A DNA stretch of 64,000 nt, from NCBI GenBank assembly GCA_033675265.1, contig JAUJYZ010000677.1, forward strand, positions 108,589 through 172,588, given 5' to 3'. This DNA is from Actinostola sp. cb2023. Lineage: Eukaryota > Cnidaria > Anthozoa > Actiniaria > Actinostolidae. The notes beneath the pieces were generated by a model. The model was not told where the DNA came from, made no database searches, and worked only from the letters and a program-made list of their open reading frames with translations. The position numbers and the translations under genes were made by a program. This document shows, one piece after another, positions 1 through 15,000 of the stretch (the stretch's first letter is position 1; every line of letters starts with the position of its first letter).

Positions 1-3000
1 AAATCCATGTGGGCCAGCCTGCGGCGGGGTGCGTCAGCCCAAATCCATGTGGGCCAGCCTGCGGCGGGGGTGCGTCAGCCCAAATCCATGTGGGCCAGCC
101 TGCGGCGGGGGTGCGTCAGCCCAAATCCATGTGGGCCAGCCTGCGGCGGGGGTGCGTCAGCCCAAATCCATGTGGGCCAGCCTGCGACGGGGGTGCGTCA
201 GCCCAAATCCATGTGGGCCAGCCTGCGGCGGGGGTGCGTCAGCCCAAATCCATGTGGGCCAGCCTGCGGCGGGGGTGCGTCAGCCCAAACCCATGTGGGC
301 CAGCCTGCGGCGGGGGTGCGTCAGCCCAAATCCATGTGGGCCAGCCTGCGGCGGGGGTGCGTCAGCCCAAATCCATGTGGGCCAGCCTGCGACGGGGGTG
401 CGTCAGCCCAAATCCATGTGGGCCAGCCTGCGACGGGGGTGCGTCAGCCCAAATCCATGTGGGCCAGCCTGCGACGGGGGTGCGTCAGCCCAAATCCATG
501 TGGGGGCCAGCCTGCGGGGTGCGTCAGCCCAAATCCATGTGGGCCAGCAGCCTGCGGGGGGGGTGCGTCAGCCCAAATCCATGTGGGCCAGCCTGCGGCG
601 GGGGTGCGTCAGCCCAAATCCATGTGGGCCAGCCTGCGGCGGGGGTGCGTCAGCCCAAATCCATGTGGGCCAGCCTGCGACGGGGTGCGTCAGCCCAAAT
701 CCATGTGGGCCAGCCTGCGGCGGGGGTGCGTCAGCCCAAATCCATGTGGGCCAGCCTGCGGGGGGGGTGCGTCAGCCAAATCCATGTGGGCCCAGCCTGC
801 GACGGGGGTGCGTCAGCCCAAATCCATGTGGGCCAGCCTGCGGCGGGGGTGCGTCAGCCCAAATCCATGTGGGCCAGCCTGCGACGGGGGTGCGTCAGCC
901 CAAATCCATGTGGGCCAGCCTGCGGCGGGGGTGCGTCAGCCCAAATCCATGTGGGCCAGCCTGCGGGGGGTGCGTCAGCCCAAATCCATGTGGGCCAGCC
1001 TGCGACGGGGGTGCGTCAGCCCAAATCCATGTGGGCCAGCCTGCGGCGGGGGTGCGTCAGCCCAAATCCATGTGGGCCAGCCTGCGGCGGGGGTGCGTCA
1101 GCCCAAATCCATGTGGGCCAGCCTGCGACGGGGGTGCGTCAGCCCAAATCCATGTGGGCCAGCCTGCGGCGGGGGTGCGTCAGCCCAAATCCATGTGGGC
1201 CAGCCTGCGGCGGGGGTGCGTCAGCCCAAATCCATGTGGGCCAGCCTGCGACGGGGTGCGTCAGCCCAAATCCATGTGGGCCAGCCTGCGGCGGGGGTGC
1301 GTCAGCCCAAATCCATGTGGGCCAGCCTGCGGCGGGGGTGCGTCAGCCCAAATCCATGTGGGCCAGCCTGCGGCGGGGGTGCGTCAGCCCAAATCCATGT
1401 GGGCCAGCCTGCGGCGGGGGTGCGTCAGCCCAAATCATGTGTGGGCCAGCCTGCGGCGGGGGTGCGTCAGCCCAAATCCATGTGGGCCAGCCTGCGGCGG
1501 GGGTGCGTCAGCCCAAATCCATGTGTGGGCCAGCCTGCGGCGGGGGTGCGTCAGCCCAAATCCATGTGGGCCAGCCTGCGGCGGGGGTGCGTCAGCCCAA
1601 ATCCATGTGGGCCAGCCTGCGGCGGGGGTGCGTCAGCCCAAATCCATGTGGGCCAGCCTGCGGCGGGGGTGCGTCAGCCCAAATCCATGTGGGCCAGCCT
1701 GCGGCGGGGGTGCGTCAGCCCAAATCCATGTGGGCCAGCCTGCGGCGGGGGTGCGTCAGCCCAAATCCATGTGGGCCAGCCTGCGAGGGGGTGCGTCAGC
1801 CCAAATCCATGTGGGCCAGCCTGCGGCGGGGGTGCGTCAGCCCAAATCCATGTGGGCCAGCCTGCGGCGGGGGTGCGTCAGCCCAAATCCATGTGGGCCA
1901 GCCTGCGGCGGGGGTGCGTCAGCCCAAATCCATGTGGGCCAGCCTGCGGCGGGGGTGCGTCAGCCCAAATCCATGTGGGCCAGCCTGCGACGGGGGTGCG
2001 TCAGCCCAAATCCATGTGGGGCCAGCCTGCGGCGGGGGTGCGTCAGCCCAAATCCATGTGGGCCAGCCTGCGGCGGGGGTGCGTCAGCCCAAATCCATGT
2101 GGGCCAGCCTGCGACGGGGGTGCGTCAGCCCAAATCCATGTGGGCCAGCCTGCGGCGGGGGTGCGTCAGCCCAAATCCATGTGGGCCAGCCTGCGGCGGG
2201 GGTGCGTCAGCCCAAATCCATGTGGGCCAGCCTGCGGCGGGGGTGCGTCAGCCCAAATCCATGTGGGCCAGCCTGCGACGGGGGTGCGTCAGCCCAAATC
2301 CATGTGGGCCAGCCTGCGGCGGGGGTGCGTCAGCCCAAATCCATGTGGGCCAGCCTGCGGCGGGGGTGCGTCAGCCCAAATCCATGTGGGCCAGCCTGCG
2401 GCGGGGGTGCGTCAGCCCAAATCCATGTGGGCCAGCCTGCGACGGGGGTGCGTCAGCCCAAATCCATGTGGGCCAGCCTGCTGCGCGGGGGTGCGTCAGC
2501 CCAAATCCATGTGGGCCAGCCTGCGGCGGGGGTGCGTCAGCCCAAATCCATGTGGGCCAGCCTGCGACGGGGGTGCGTCAGCCCAAATCCATGTGGGCCA
2601 GCCTGCGGCGGGGGTGCGTCAGCCCAAATCCATGTGGGCCAGCCTGCGACGGGGGTGCGTCAGCCCAAATCCATGTGGGCCAGCCTGCGGGGGGGGTGCG
2701 TCAGCCCAAATCCATGTGGGCCAGCCTGCGGCGGGGGTGCGTCAGCCCAAATCCATGTGGGCCAGCCTGCGGCGGGGGTGCGTCAGCCCAAATCCATGTG
2801 GGCCAGCCTGCGACGGGGGTGCGTCAGCCCAAATCCATGTGGGCCAGCTGCTGCGGGGGGGTGCGTCAGCCCAAATCCATGTGGGCCAGCCTGCGGCGGG
2901 GGGGTGCGTCAGCCCAAAATCCATGTGGGCCAGCCTGCGGCGGGGGTGCGTCAGCCCAAATCCATGTGGGCCAGCCTGCGGCGGGGGTGCGTCAGCCCAA

Positions 3001-6000
3001 ATCCATGTGGGCCAGCCTGCTGCGGGGGGGGTGCGTCAGCCCAAATCCATGTGGGCCAGCCTGCGGCGGGGGGGGTGCGTCAGCCCAAATCCATGTGGGC
3101 CAGCCTGCGGCGGGGGTGCGTCAGCCCAAATCCATGTGGGGCCAGCCTGCGCGGGGGTGCGTCAGCCCAAATCCATGTGGGCCAGCCTGCGGCGGGGGTG
3201 CGTCAGCCCAAATCCATGTGGGCCAGCCTGCGACGGGGGTGCGTCAGCCCAAATCCATGTGGGCCAGCCTGCGGCGGGGGTGCGTCAGCCCAAATCCATG
3301 TGGGCCAGCCTGCGGCGGGGGTGCGTCAGCCCAAATCCATGTGGGCCAGCCTGCGGCGGGGGTGCGTCAGCCCAAATCCATGTGGGCCAGCCTGCGGCGG
3401 GGGTGCGTCAGCCCAAATCCATGTGGGCCAGCCTGCGGCGGGGGTGCGTCAGCCCAAATCCATGTGGCCCAGCCTGCGGCGGGGGTGCGTCAGCCCAAAT
3501 CCATGTGGGCCAGCCTGCGGCGGGGGTGCGTCAGCCCAAATCCATGTGGGCCAGCCTGCGCGGGGGTGCGTCAGCCCAAATCCATGTGGGGCCAGCCTGC
3601 GGCGGGGGTGCGTCAGCCCAAATCCCATGTGGGCCAGCCTGCGACGGGGGGGTGCGTCAGCCCAAATCCATGTGGGCCAGCCTGCGGCGGGGGTGCGTCA
3701 GCCCAAATCCATGTGGGCCAGCCTGCGGCGGGGGTGCGTCAGCCCAAATCCATGTGGGCCAGCTGCGCGCGGGGGTGCGTCAGCCCAAATCCATGTGGGC
3801 CAGCCTGCGCGCGGGGGTGCGTCAGCCCAAATCCATGTGGGCCAGCCTGCGGCGGGGGTGCGTCAGCCCAAATCCATGTGGGCCAGCCTGCTGCGGCGGG
3901 GGTGCGTCAGCCCAAATCCATGTGGGCCAGCCTGCGGCGGGGGGTGCGTCAGCCCAAATCCATGTGGGCCAGCCTGCGACGGGGGTGTGTCAGCCCAAAT
4001 CCATGTGGGCCAGCCAGCCTGCGGGGGGGTGCGTCAGCCCAAATCAGCCGGGGGTGCGTCAGCCCCATGTGGGCCAGCCTGCGGCGGGGGTGCGTCAGCC
4101 CAAATCCATGTGGGCCCAGCCTGCGGCGGGGGGTGCGTCAGCCCAAATCCATGTGGGCCAGCCTGCGGCGGGGGTGCGTCAGCCCAAATCCATGTGGGCC
4201 AGCCTGCTGCGGGGGTGCGTCAGCCCAAATCCATGTGGGCCAGCCCAAATCCATGTGGGTCAGCCCAAATCCATGTGGGCCAGCCTGCGGGGGTGCGTCA
4301 GCCCAAATCCATGTGGGCCAGCCTGCGACGGGGTGCGTCAGCCCAAATCCATGTGGGCCAGCCTGCGGCGGGGGTGCGTCAGCCCAAATCCATGTGGGCC
4401 AGCCTGCGGCGGGGGTGCGTCAGCCCAAATCCATGTGGGCCAGCCTGCGGCGGGGGTGCGTCAGCCCAAATCCATGTGGGCCAGCCTGCGGCGGGGGTGC
4501 GTCAGCCCAAATCCATGTGGGCCAGCCTGCGCGGGGGTGCGTCAGCCCCCAAATCCATGTGGGCCAGCCTGCGGCGGGGGTGCGTCAGCCCAAATCCATG
4601 TGGGCCAGCCTGCGGCGGGGGTGCGTCAGCCCAAATCCATGTGGGCCAGCCTGCGGCGGGGGTGCGTCAGCCCAAATCCATGTGGGCCAGCCTGCGGCGG
4701 GGGTGCGTCAGCCCAAATCCATGTGGGCCAGCCTGCGGCGGGGGTGCGTCAGCCCAAATCCATGTGGGCCAGCCTGCGGCGGGGGTGCGTCAGCCCAAAT
4801 CCATGTGGGCCAGCCTGCGGCGGGGTGTGCGTCCCCCAAATCCATGTGGGCCAGCCTGCGACGGGGGGGTGCGTCAGCCCAAATCCATGTGGGCCAGCCT
4901 GCGGCGGGGGTGCGTCAGCCCAAATCCATGTGGGCCAGCCTGCGGCGGGGGTGCGTCAGCCCAAATCCATGTGGGCCAGCCTGCGGCGGGGGTGCGTCAG
5001 CCCAAATCCATGTGGGCCAGCCTGCGGCGGGGGTGCGTCAGCCCAAATCCATGTGGGCCAGCCTGCGCGGGGGTGCGTCAGCCCCGGGGGTGCGTCAGCC
5101 CAAATCCATGTGGGCCAGCCTGCGGCGGGGGTGCGTCAGCCCAAATCCATGTGGGCCAGCCTGCGGCGGGGGTGCGTCAGCCCCAAATCCATGTGGGCCA
5201 GCCTGCGACGGGGGTGCGTCAGCCCAAATCCATGTGGGCCAGCCTGCGGCGGGGGTGCGTCAGCCCAAATCCATGTGGGCCAGCCTGCGCCTGCGTCGGA
5301 AATCCATGTGCGTCAGCCCAAATCCATGTGGGCCAGCCTGCGGCGGGGGTGCGTCAGCCCAAATCCATGTGGGGCCAGCTGCGGCGGGGGTGCGTCAGCC
5401 CAAATCCATGTGGGCCAGCCTGCGGCGGGGGTGCGTCAGCCCAAATCCATGTGGGCCAGCCTGCGGCGGGGGTGCGTCAGCCCAAATCCATGTGGCCCAG
5501 CCTGCGCGGGGGTGCGTCAGCCCAAATCCATGTGGGCCAGCCTGCGGCGGGGGTGCGTCAGCCCAAATCCATGTGGGCCAGCCTGCGGCGGGGGTGCGTC
5601 AGCCCAAATCCATGTGGGCCAGCCTGCGACGGGGGTGCGTCAGCCCAAATCCATGTGGGCCAGCCTGCGGCGGGGGGTGCGTCAGCCCAAATCCATGTGG
5701 GCCAGCCTGCGGCGGGGGTGCGTCAGCCCAAATCCATGTGGGCCAGCCTGCGGCGGGGGTGCGTCAGCCCAAATCCATGTGGGCCAGCCTGCGGCGGGGG
5801 TGCGTCAGCCCAAATCCATGTGGGCCAGCCTGCGACGGGGGTGCGTCAGCCCAAATCCATGTGGGCCAGCCTGCGGCGGGGGTGCGTCAGCCCAAATCCA
5901 TGTGGGCCAGCCTGCGGCGGGGGTGCGTCAGCCCAAATCCATGTGGGCCAGCCTGCGACGGGGGTGCGTCAGCCCAAATCCATGTGGGCCAGCCTGCGGC

Positions 6001-9000
6001 GGGGGTGCGTCAGCCCAAATCCATGTGGGCCAGCCTGCGGCGGGGGGTGCGTCAGCCCAAATCCATGTGGGGCCAGCCTGCGCGGGGGTGCGTCAGCCCA
6101 AATCCATGTGGGCCATGTGGGCCAGCCTGCGCCGGGGGTGCGTCAGCCCAAATCCATGTGGGCCAGCCTGCGCGGGGGGTGCGTCAGCCCAAATCCATGT
6201 GGGCCAGCCTGCGGCGGGGGTGCGTCAGCCCAAATCCATGTGGGCCAGCCTGCGGCGGGGGTGCGTCAGCCCAAATCCATGTGTGGGCCAGCCTGCGACG
6301 GGGGTGCGTCAGCCCAAATCCATGTGGGCCAGCCTGCGGGGGGTGCGTCAGCCCAAATCCATGTGGGCCAGCTGCGGCGGGGGTGCGTCAGCCCAAATCC
6401 ATGTGTGGGCCAGCCTGCGCGGGGGGTGCGTCAGCCCAAATCCATGTGGGCCAGCCTGCGGCGGGGGTGCGTCAGCCCAAATCCATGTGGGCCAGCCTGC
6501 GGCGGGGGTGCGTCAGCCCAAAATCCATGTGGGCCAGCCTGCGACGGGGTGCGTCAGCCCAAATCCATGTGGGCCAGCCTGCGCGGGGGTGCGTCAGCCC
6601 AAATCCATGTGGGCCAGCCTGCGGCGGGGGTGCGTCAGCCCAAATCCATGTGGGCCAGCCTGCGACGGGGGGTGCGTCAGCCCAAAATCCATGTGGGCCA
6701 GCCTGCGGCGGGGGGGTGCGTCAGCCCAAATCCATGTGGGCCAGCCTGCGGCGGGGGTGCGTCAGCCCAAATCCATGTGGGCCAGCCTGCTGCGGCGGGG
6801 GTGCGTCAGCCCAAATCCATGTGGGCCAGCCTGCGCGGGGGTGCGTCAGCCCAAATCCATGTGGGCCAGCCTGCGGCGGGGTGCGTCAGCCCAGCCCAAA
6901 TCCATGTGGGCCAGCCTGCGACGGGGGGTGCGTCAGCCCAAATCCATGTGGGCCAGCCTGCGGCGGGGGTGCGTCAGCCCAAATCCATGTGGGCCAGCCT
7001 GCGGCGGGGGTGCGTCAGCCCAAATCCATGTGTGGGCCAGCCTGCGACGGGGGTGCGTCAGCCCAAATCCATGTGGGCCAGCCTGCGGCGGGGGTGCGTC
7101 AGCCCAAATCCATGTGGGCCAGCCTGCGGCGGGGTGCGTCAGCCCAAATCCATGTGGGCCAGCCTGCGGCGGGGGTGCGTCAGCCCAAATCCATGTGGGC
7201 CAGCCTGCGGCGGGGGTGCGTCAGCCCAAATCCATGTGGGCCAGCCTGCGGCGGGGGTGCGTCAGCCCAAATCCATGTGGGCCAGCCTGCGACGGGGTGC
7301 GTCAGCCCAAATCCATGTGGGCCAGCCTGCGGCGGGGGTGCGTCAGCCCAAATCCATGTCCATGTGTCAGCCCAAATCCATGTGGGCCAGCCTGCGGCGG
7401 GGTGCGTCAGCCCAAATCCATGTGGGCCAGCCTGCGGCGGGGGTGCGTCAGCCCAAATCCATGTGGGCCAGCCTGCGGCGGGGGTGCGTCAGCCCAAATC
7501 CATGTGGGCCAGCCTGCGGCGGGGGTGCGTCAGCCCAAATCCATGTGGGCCAGCCTGCGGCGGGGGTGCGTCAGCCCAAATCCATGTGGGCCAGCCTGCG
7601 GCGGGGGTGCGTCAGCCCAAATCCATGTGGGCCAGCCTGCGGCGGGGGTGCGTCAGCCCAAATCCATCCATGTGGGCCAGCCTGCGGCGGGGGTGCGTCA
7701 GCCCAAATCCATGTGGGCCAGCCTGCGGCGGGGGTGCGTCAGCCCCAAATCCATGTGGGCCAGCCTGCGACGGGGGTGCGTCAGCCCAAATCCATGTGGG
7801 CCAGCCTGCGGCGGGGGTGCGTCAGCCCAAATCCATGTGGGCCAGCCTGCGGCGGGGGTGCGTCAGCCCAAATCCATGTGGGCCAGCCTGCGGCGGGGGT
7901 GCGTCAGCCCAAATCCATGTGGGCCAGCCTGCGGCGGGGGTGCGTCAGCCCAAATCCATGTGGGCCAGCCTGCGGGGGGTGCGTCAGCCAAATCCATGTG
8001 GGCCAGCCTGCGCGGGGGTGCGTCAGCCCAAATCCATGTGGGCCAGCCTGCGGCGGGGGGGTGCGTCAGCCCAAATCCATGTGGGCCAGCCTGCGGGGGG
8101 GGTGCGTCAGCCCAAATCCATGTGGGCCAGCCTGCGGCGGGGGTGCGTCAGCCCAAATCCATGTGGGCCAGCCTGCGCGGGGGTGCGTCAGCCCAAATCC
8201 ATGTGGGCCAGCCTGCGGGGGGGGTGCGTCAGCCCAAATCCATGTGGGCCTGCTGCGGCGGGGGTGCGTCAGCCCAAATCCATGTGGGCCAGCCTGCGGC
8301 GGGGGTGCGTCAGCCCAAATCCATGTGGGCCAGCCTGCGGCGGGGGGTGCGTCAGCCCAAATCCATGTGGGCCAGCCTGCGGCGGGGGTGCGTCAGCCCA
8401 AATCCATGTGGGCCAGCCTGCGACGGGGGTGCGTCAGCCCAAATCCATGTGGGCCAGCCTGCGGCGGGGGGGTGCGTCAGCCCAAATCCATGTGGGGCAG
8501 CCTGCGGCGGGGGTGCGTCAGCCCAAATCCATGTGGGCCAGCCTGCGGGGGGGGGGTGCGTCAGCCCCCCATGTGGGCCAGCCTGCGGCGGGGGTGCGTC
8601 AGCCCAAATCCATGTGGGCCAGCCTGCGTCGGGGTGCGTCAGCCCAAATCCATGTGGGCCAGCCTGCGGCGGGGGTGCGTCAGCCCAAATCCATGTGGGC
8701 CCCTGCCTGCGACGGGGGTGCGTCAGCCCAAATCCATGTGGGCCAGCCTGCGCGGGGGTGCGTCAGCCCAAATCCATGTGGGCCAGCCTGCGGCGGGGGT
8801 GCGTCAGCCCAAATCCATGTGGGCCAGCCTGCGGCGGGGGTGCGTCAGCCCAAATCCATGTGGGCCAGCCTGCGACGGGGGTGCGTCAGCCCAAATCCAT
8901 GTGGGCCAGCCTGCGGCGGGGGTGCGTCAGCCCAAATCCATGTGGGCCAGCCTGCGGCGGGGGTGCGTCAGCCCAAATCCATGTGGGCCAGCCTGCGACG

Positions 9001-12000
9001 GGGGTGCGTCAGCCCAAATCCATGTGGGCCAGCTGCTGCGGCGGGGGTGCGTCAGCCCAAATCCATGTGGGCCAGCCTGCGGCGGGGGTGCGTCAGCCCA
9101 AATCCATGTGGGCCAGCCTGCGGCGGGGGTGCGTCAGCCCAAATCCATGTGGGCCAGCTGCGCGGGGGTGCGTCAGCCCAAATCCATGTGGGCCTGCCTG
9201 CGGGGGTGCGTCAGCCCAAATCCATGTGGGCCAGCCTGCGGCGGGGGTGCGTCAGCCCAAATCCATGTGCCAGCCTCAGTCAGCCCAAATCCATGTGGGC
9301 CAGCCTGCGGCGGGGGTGCGTCAGCCCAAATCCATGTGGGCCAGCCTGCGGCGGGGGTGCGTCAGCCCAAATCCATGTGGGCCAGCCTGCGGCGGGGGTG
9401 CGTCAGCCCAAATCCATGTGGGCCAGCCTGCGGCGGGGGGGTGCGTCAGCCCAAATCCATGTGGGCCAGCCTGCGGCGGGGGTGCGTCAGCCCAAATCCA
9501 TGTGGGGCCAGCCTGCGGGGGGTGCGTCAGCCCAAATCCATGTGGGCCAGCCTGCGGCGGGGGTGCGTCAGCCCAAATCCATGTGGGGCCAGCCTGCGGC
9601 GGGGGTGCGTCAGCCCAAATCCATGTGGGCCAGCCTGCGCGGGGGTGCGTCAGCCCAAATCCATGTGGGCCAGCCTGCGGCGGGGGTGCGTCAGCCCAAA
9701 TCCATGTGGGCCAGCCTGCGGCGGGGGTGCGTCAGCCCAAATCCATGTGGGCCAGCCTGCGGCGGGGGTGCGTCAGCCCAAATCCATGTGGGCCAGCCTG
9801 CGGCGGGGGTGCGTCAGCCCAAATCCATGTGGGCCAGCCTGCGGCGGGGGTGCGTCAGCCCAAATCCATGTGGGCCAGCCTGCGGCGGGGGTGCGTCAGC
9901 CCAAATCCATGTGGGCCAGCCTGCGGCGGGGGTGCGTCAGCCCAAATCCATGTGGGCCAGCCTGCGGCGGGGGTGCGTCAGCCCAAATCCATGTGTGGGC
10001 CAGCCTGCGGCGGGGGGTGCGTCAGCCCAAATCCATGTGGGCCAGCCTGCGGCGGGGGTGCGTCAGCCCAAATCCATGTGGGCCAGCCTGCGGCGGGGGG
10101 GGTGCGTCAGCCCAAATCCATGTGGGCCAGCCTGCGGGGGGGTGCGTCAGCCCAAATCCATGTGGGCCAGCCTGCGGCGGGGGTGCGTCAGCCCAAATCC
10201 ATGTGGGCCAGCCTGCGGCGGGGGTGCGTCAGCCCAAATCCATGTGGGCCAGCCTGCGACGGGGGTGCGTCAGCCCAAATCCATGTGGGCCAGCCTGCGG
10301 CGGGGGTGCGTCAGCCCAAATCCATGTGGGCCAGCCTGCGGCGGGGGTGCGTCAGCCCAAATCCATGTGGGCCAGCCTGCGACGGGGGTGCGTCAGCCCA
10401 AATCCATGTGGGCCAGCCTGCGGCGGGGGTGCGTCAGCCCAAATCCATGTGGGGCCAGCCTGCGGCGGGGGGCGTCAGCCCAAATCCATGTGGGCCAGCC
10501 TGCGCGGGGGTGCGTCAGCCCAAATCCATGTGGGCCAGCCTGCGGCGGGGGTGCGTCAGCCCAAATCCATGTGGGCCAGCCTGCGGCGGGGGTGCGTCAG
10601 CCCAAATCCATGTGGGCCAGCCTGCGGCGGCGGGGGTGCGTCAGCCCAAATCCATGTGGGCCAGCCTGCGGCGGGGGGGTGCGTCAGCCCAAATCCATGT
10701 GGGCCAGCCTGCGACGGGGGTGCGTCAGCCCAAATCCATGTGGGCCAGTGGGCGGGGGCGGGGGTGCGTCAGCCCAAAATCCATGTGCCTGCGGCGGGCC
10801 TGCGTCAGCCCAAATCCATGGGTGCGTCAGCCCAAATCCATGTGGGCCAGCCTGCGGCGGGGGTGCGTCAGCCCAAATCCATGTGGGCCAGCCTGCGGCG
10901 GGGGTGCGTCAGCCCAAATCCATGTGGGCCAGCCTGCGCGGGGGTGCGTCAGCCCAAATCCATGTGGGCCAGCCTGCGGCGGGGGTGCGTCAGCCCAAAT
11001 CCATGTGGGCCAGCCTGCGGCGGGGGTGCGTCAGCCCAAATCCATGTGGGCCAGCAGCCTGCGGCGGGGGTGCGTCAGCCCAAATCCATGTGGGCCAGCC
11101 TGCGGCGGGGGTGCGTCAGCCCAAATCCATGTGGGCCAGCCTGCGACGGGGGGGGTGCGTCAGCCCAAATCCATGTGGGCCAGCCTGCGGCGGGGGTGCG
11201 TCAGCCCAAATCCATGTGGGCCAGCCTGCGGCGGGGGTGCGTCAGCCCAAATCCATGTGGGCCAGCCTGCGGCGGGGGTGCGTCAGCCCAAATCCATGTG
11301 GGCCAGCCTGCGGCGGGGGTGCGTCAGCCCAAATCCATGTGGGCCAGCCTGCGACGGGGGTGCGTCAGCCCAAATCCATGTGGGCCAGCCTGCTGCGGGG
11401 GTGGTCAGTGCAAATCCATGTGGGCCCAGCCTGCGGCGGGGGTGCGTCAGCCCAAATCCCATGGCCAGCCGGCGGGGGTGCGTCAGCCCAAATCCATGTG
11501 GGCCAGCCTGCGGGGGGGTGCGTCAGCCCAAATCCATGTGGGCCAGCCTGCGGCGGGGGTGCGTCAGCCCAAATCCATGTGGGCCAGCCGGGCCTGCGGT
11601 GGGGGGTGCGTCAGCCCAAATCCATGTGGGCCAGCCTGCGGGGGGGGTGCGTCAGCCCAAATCCATGTGGGCCAGCCTGCGGCGGGGGGTGCGTCAGCCC
11701 AAATCCATGTGGGCCAGCCTGCGGCGGGGGTGCGTCAGCCCAAATCCATGTGGGCCAGCCTGCGGCGGGGGTGCGTCAGCCCAAATCCATGTGGGCCAGC
11801 CTGCGGCGGGGGTGCGTCAGCCCAAATCCATGTGGGGCCAGCCTGCGGCGGGGGTGCGTCAGCCCCAAATCCATGTGGCCCAGCCTGCGGCGGGGGTGCG
11901 TCAGCCCAAATCCATGTGGGCCAGCCTGCGGCGGCGGGGGTGCGTCAGCCCAAATCCATGTGGGCCAGCCTGCGACGGGGGTGCGTCAGCCCAAATCCAT

Positions 12001-15000
12001 GTGGGCCAGCCTGCTGCGGCGGGGGGTGCGTCAGCCCAAATCCATGTGGGCCAGCCTGCGGCGGGGGTGCGTCAGCCCAAATCCATGTGGGCCAGCCTGC
12101 GACGGGGGTGCGTCAGCCCAAATCCATGTGGGCCAGGCTGCGGCGGGGGGTGCGTCAGCCCAAATCCATGTGGGCCAGCCTGCGCGACGGGGGTGCGTCA
12201 GCCCAAATCCATGTGGGCCAGCCTGCGGCGGGGGTGCGTCAGCCCAAATCCATGTGGGCCAGCCTGCGGCGGGGGTGCGTCAGCCCAAAAATCCATGTGG
12301 GCCAGCCTGCGGCGGGGGTGCGTCAGCCCAAATCCATGTGGGCCAGCCTGCGGCGGGGGTGCGTCAGCCCAAATCCATGTGGGCCAGCCTGCGGCGGGGG
12401 TGCGTCAGCCCAAATCCATGTGGGCCAGCCTGCGGCGGGGGTGCGTCAGCCCAAATCCATGTGGGCCAGCCTGCGCGGGGGTGCGTCAGCCCAAATCCCA
12501 TGTGGGCCAGCCTGCGACGGGGGGGGTGCGTCAGCCCAAATCCATGTGGGCCAGCCTGCGGCGGGGGTGCGTCAGCCCAAATCCATGTGGGCCAGCCTGC
12601 GGCGGGGGTGCGTCAGCCCAAATCCATGTGGGCCCAGCCTGCGGGGGTGCGTCAGCCCAAATCCATGTGGGCCAGCCTGCGGCGGGGGTGCGTCAGCCCA
12701 AATCCATGTGGGCCAGCCTGCGGCGGGGGTGCGTCAGCCCAAATCCATGTGTGGGCCAGCCTGCGGCGGGGGTGCGTCAGCCCAAATCCATGTGGGCCAG
12801 CCTGCCGCCGGGGGTGCGTCAGCCCAAATCCATGTGGGCCAGCCTGCGGCGGGGGTGCGTCAGCCCAAATCCATGTGGGCCAGCCTGCGGCGGGGGTGCG
12901 TCAGCCCAAATCCATGTGGGCCAGCCTGCGGCGGGGGTGCGTCAGCCCAAATCCATGTGGGCCAGCCTGCGGCGGGGGGGGTGCGTCAGCCCAAATCCAT
13001 GTGGGCCAGCCTGCGACGTGGGGTGCGTCAGCCCAAATCCATGTGGGCCAGCCTGCTGCGCGGGGGTGCGTCAGCCCAAATCCATGTGGGCCAGCCTGCG
13101 GCGGGGGTGCGTCAGCCCAAATCCATGTGGGCCAGCCTGCGCGGGGGGGGTGCGTCAGCCCAAATCCATGTGGGCCAGCCTGCGGCGGGGGTGCGTCAGC
13201 CCAAATCCATGTGGGCCAGCCTGCGCGGGGGGGGTGCGTCAGCCCCAAATCCATGTGGGCCAGCCTGCGGCGGGGGTGCGTCAGCCCAAATCCATGTGGG
13301 CCAGCCCTGCGGCGGGGGTGCGTCAGCCCAAATCCATGTGGGCCAGCCTGCGACGGGGGGTGCGTCAGCCCAAATCCATGTGGGCCAGCCTGCGGCGGGG
13401 GTGCGTCAGCCCAAATCCATGTGGGCCAGCCTGCGGCGGGGGTGCGTCAGCCCAAATCCATGTGGGCCAGCCTGCTGCGGGGGGGGTGCGTCAGCCCAAA
13501 TCCATGTGGGCCAGCCTGCGGCGGGGGTGCGTCAGCCCAAATCCATGTGGGCCAGCCTGCGGCGGGGGTGCGTCAGCCCAAATCCATGTGGGCCAGCCTG
13601 CGGGGGGGGTGCGTCAGCCCAAATCCATGTGGGCCAGCCTGCGCGGGGGTGCGTCAGCCCAAATCCATGTGGGCCAGCCTGCGGCGGGGGGGTGCGTCAG
13701 CCCAAATCCATGTGGGCCAGCCTGCGGCGGGGGTGCGTCAGCCCAAATCCATGTGGGCCAGCCTGCGGCGGGGGTGCGTCAGCCCAAATCCATGTGGGCC
13801 AGCCTGCGGCGGGGGTGCGTCAGCCCAAATCCATGTGGGCCAGCCTGCGACGGGGGTGCGTCAGCCCAAATCCATGTGGGCCAGCCTGCGGCGGGGGTGC
13901 GTCAGCCCAAATCCATGTGGGCCAGCCTGCGGCGGGGGTGCGTCAGCCCAAATCCATGTGGGCCCAGCCTGCGCGCGGGGGTGCGTCAGCCCAAATCCAT
14001 GTGGGCCAGCCTGCGGCGGGGGTGCGTCAGCCCAAATCCATGTGGGCCAGCCTGCGGCGGGGGGGTGCGTCAGCCCAAATCCATGTGGGCCAGCCTGCGG
14101 CGGGGGTGCGTCAGCCCAAAAATCCATGTGGGCCAGCCTGCGGCGGGGGGTGCGTCAGCCCAGCCCAAATCCATGTGGGCCAGCCTGCGGCGGGGGTGCG
14201 TCAGCCCAAATCCATGTGGGCCAGCCTGCGACGGGGGTGCGTCAGCCCAAATCCATGTGGGCCAGCCTGCGACGGGGGTGCGTCAGCCCAAATCCATGTG
14301 GGCCAGCCTGCGGGGGGTGCGTCAGCCCAAATCCATGTGGGCCAGCCTGCGGCGGGGGTGCGTCAGCCCAAATCCATGTGGGCCAGCCTGCGGCGGGGGT
14401 GCGTCAGCCCAAATCCATGTGGGCCCAGCCTGCGGCGGGGGGGTGCGTCAGCCCAAATCCATGTGGGCCAGCCTGCGGCGGGGGTGCGTCAGCCCAAATC
14501 CATGTGGGCCAGCCTGCGGCGGGGGTGCGTCAGCCCAAATCCATGTGGGCCAGCCTGCGGCGGGGGTGCGTCAGCCCAAATCCATGTGGGCCCAGCCTGC
14601 GGCGGGGGTGCGTCAGCCCAAATCCATGTGGGCCAGCCTGCGGCGGGGGTGCGTCAGCCCAAATCCATGTGGGCCAGCCTGCTGCGGGGGGGGGTGCGTC
14701 AGCCCAAATCCATGTGGGCCAGCCTGCGGCGGGGGTGCGTCAGCCCAAATCCATGTGGGCCAGCCTGCGGCGGGGGTGCGTCAGCCCAAATCCATGTGGG
14801 CCAGCCTGCGGCGGGGGTGCGTCAGCCCAAATCCATGTGGGCCAGCCTGCGGCGGGGGTGCGTCAGCCCAAATCCATGTGGGCCAGCCTGCGGCGGGGGT
14901 GCGTCAGCCCAAATCCATGTGGGCCAGCCTGCGGCGGGGGTGCGTCAGCCCAAATCCATGTGGGCCAGCCTGCGGCGGGGGGTGCGTCAGCCCAAATCCA

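Noticed and set aside
12901..14127. Minus-strand frames of 88-117 codons in the 41-bp array
   Set aside because: They exist only where small indels shift the TGA of the unit out of frame.
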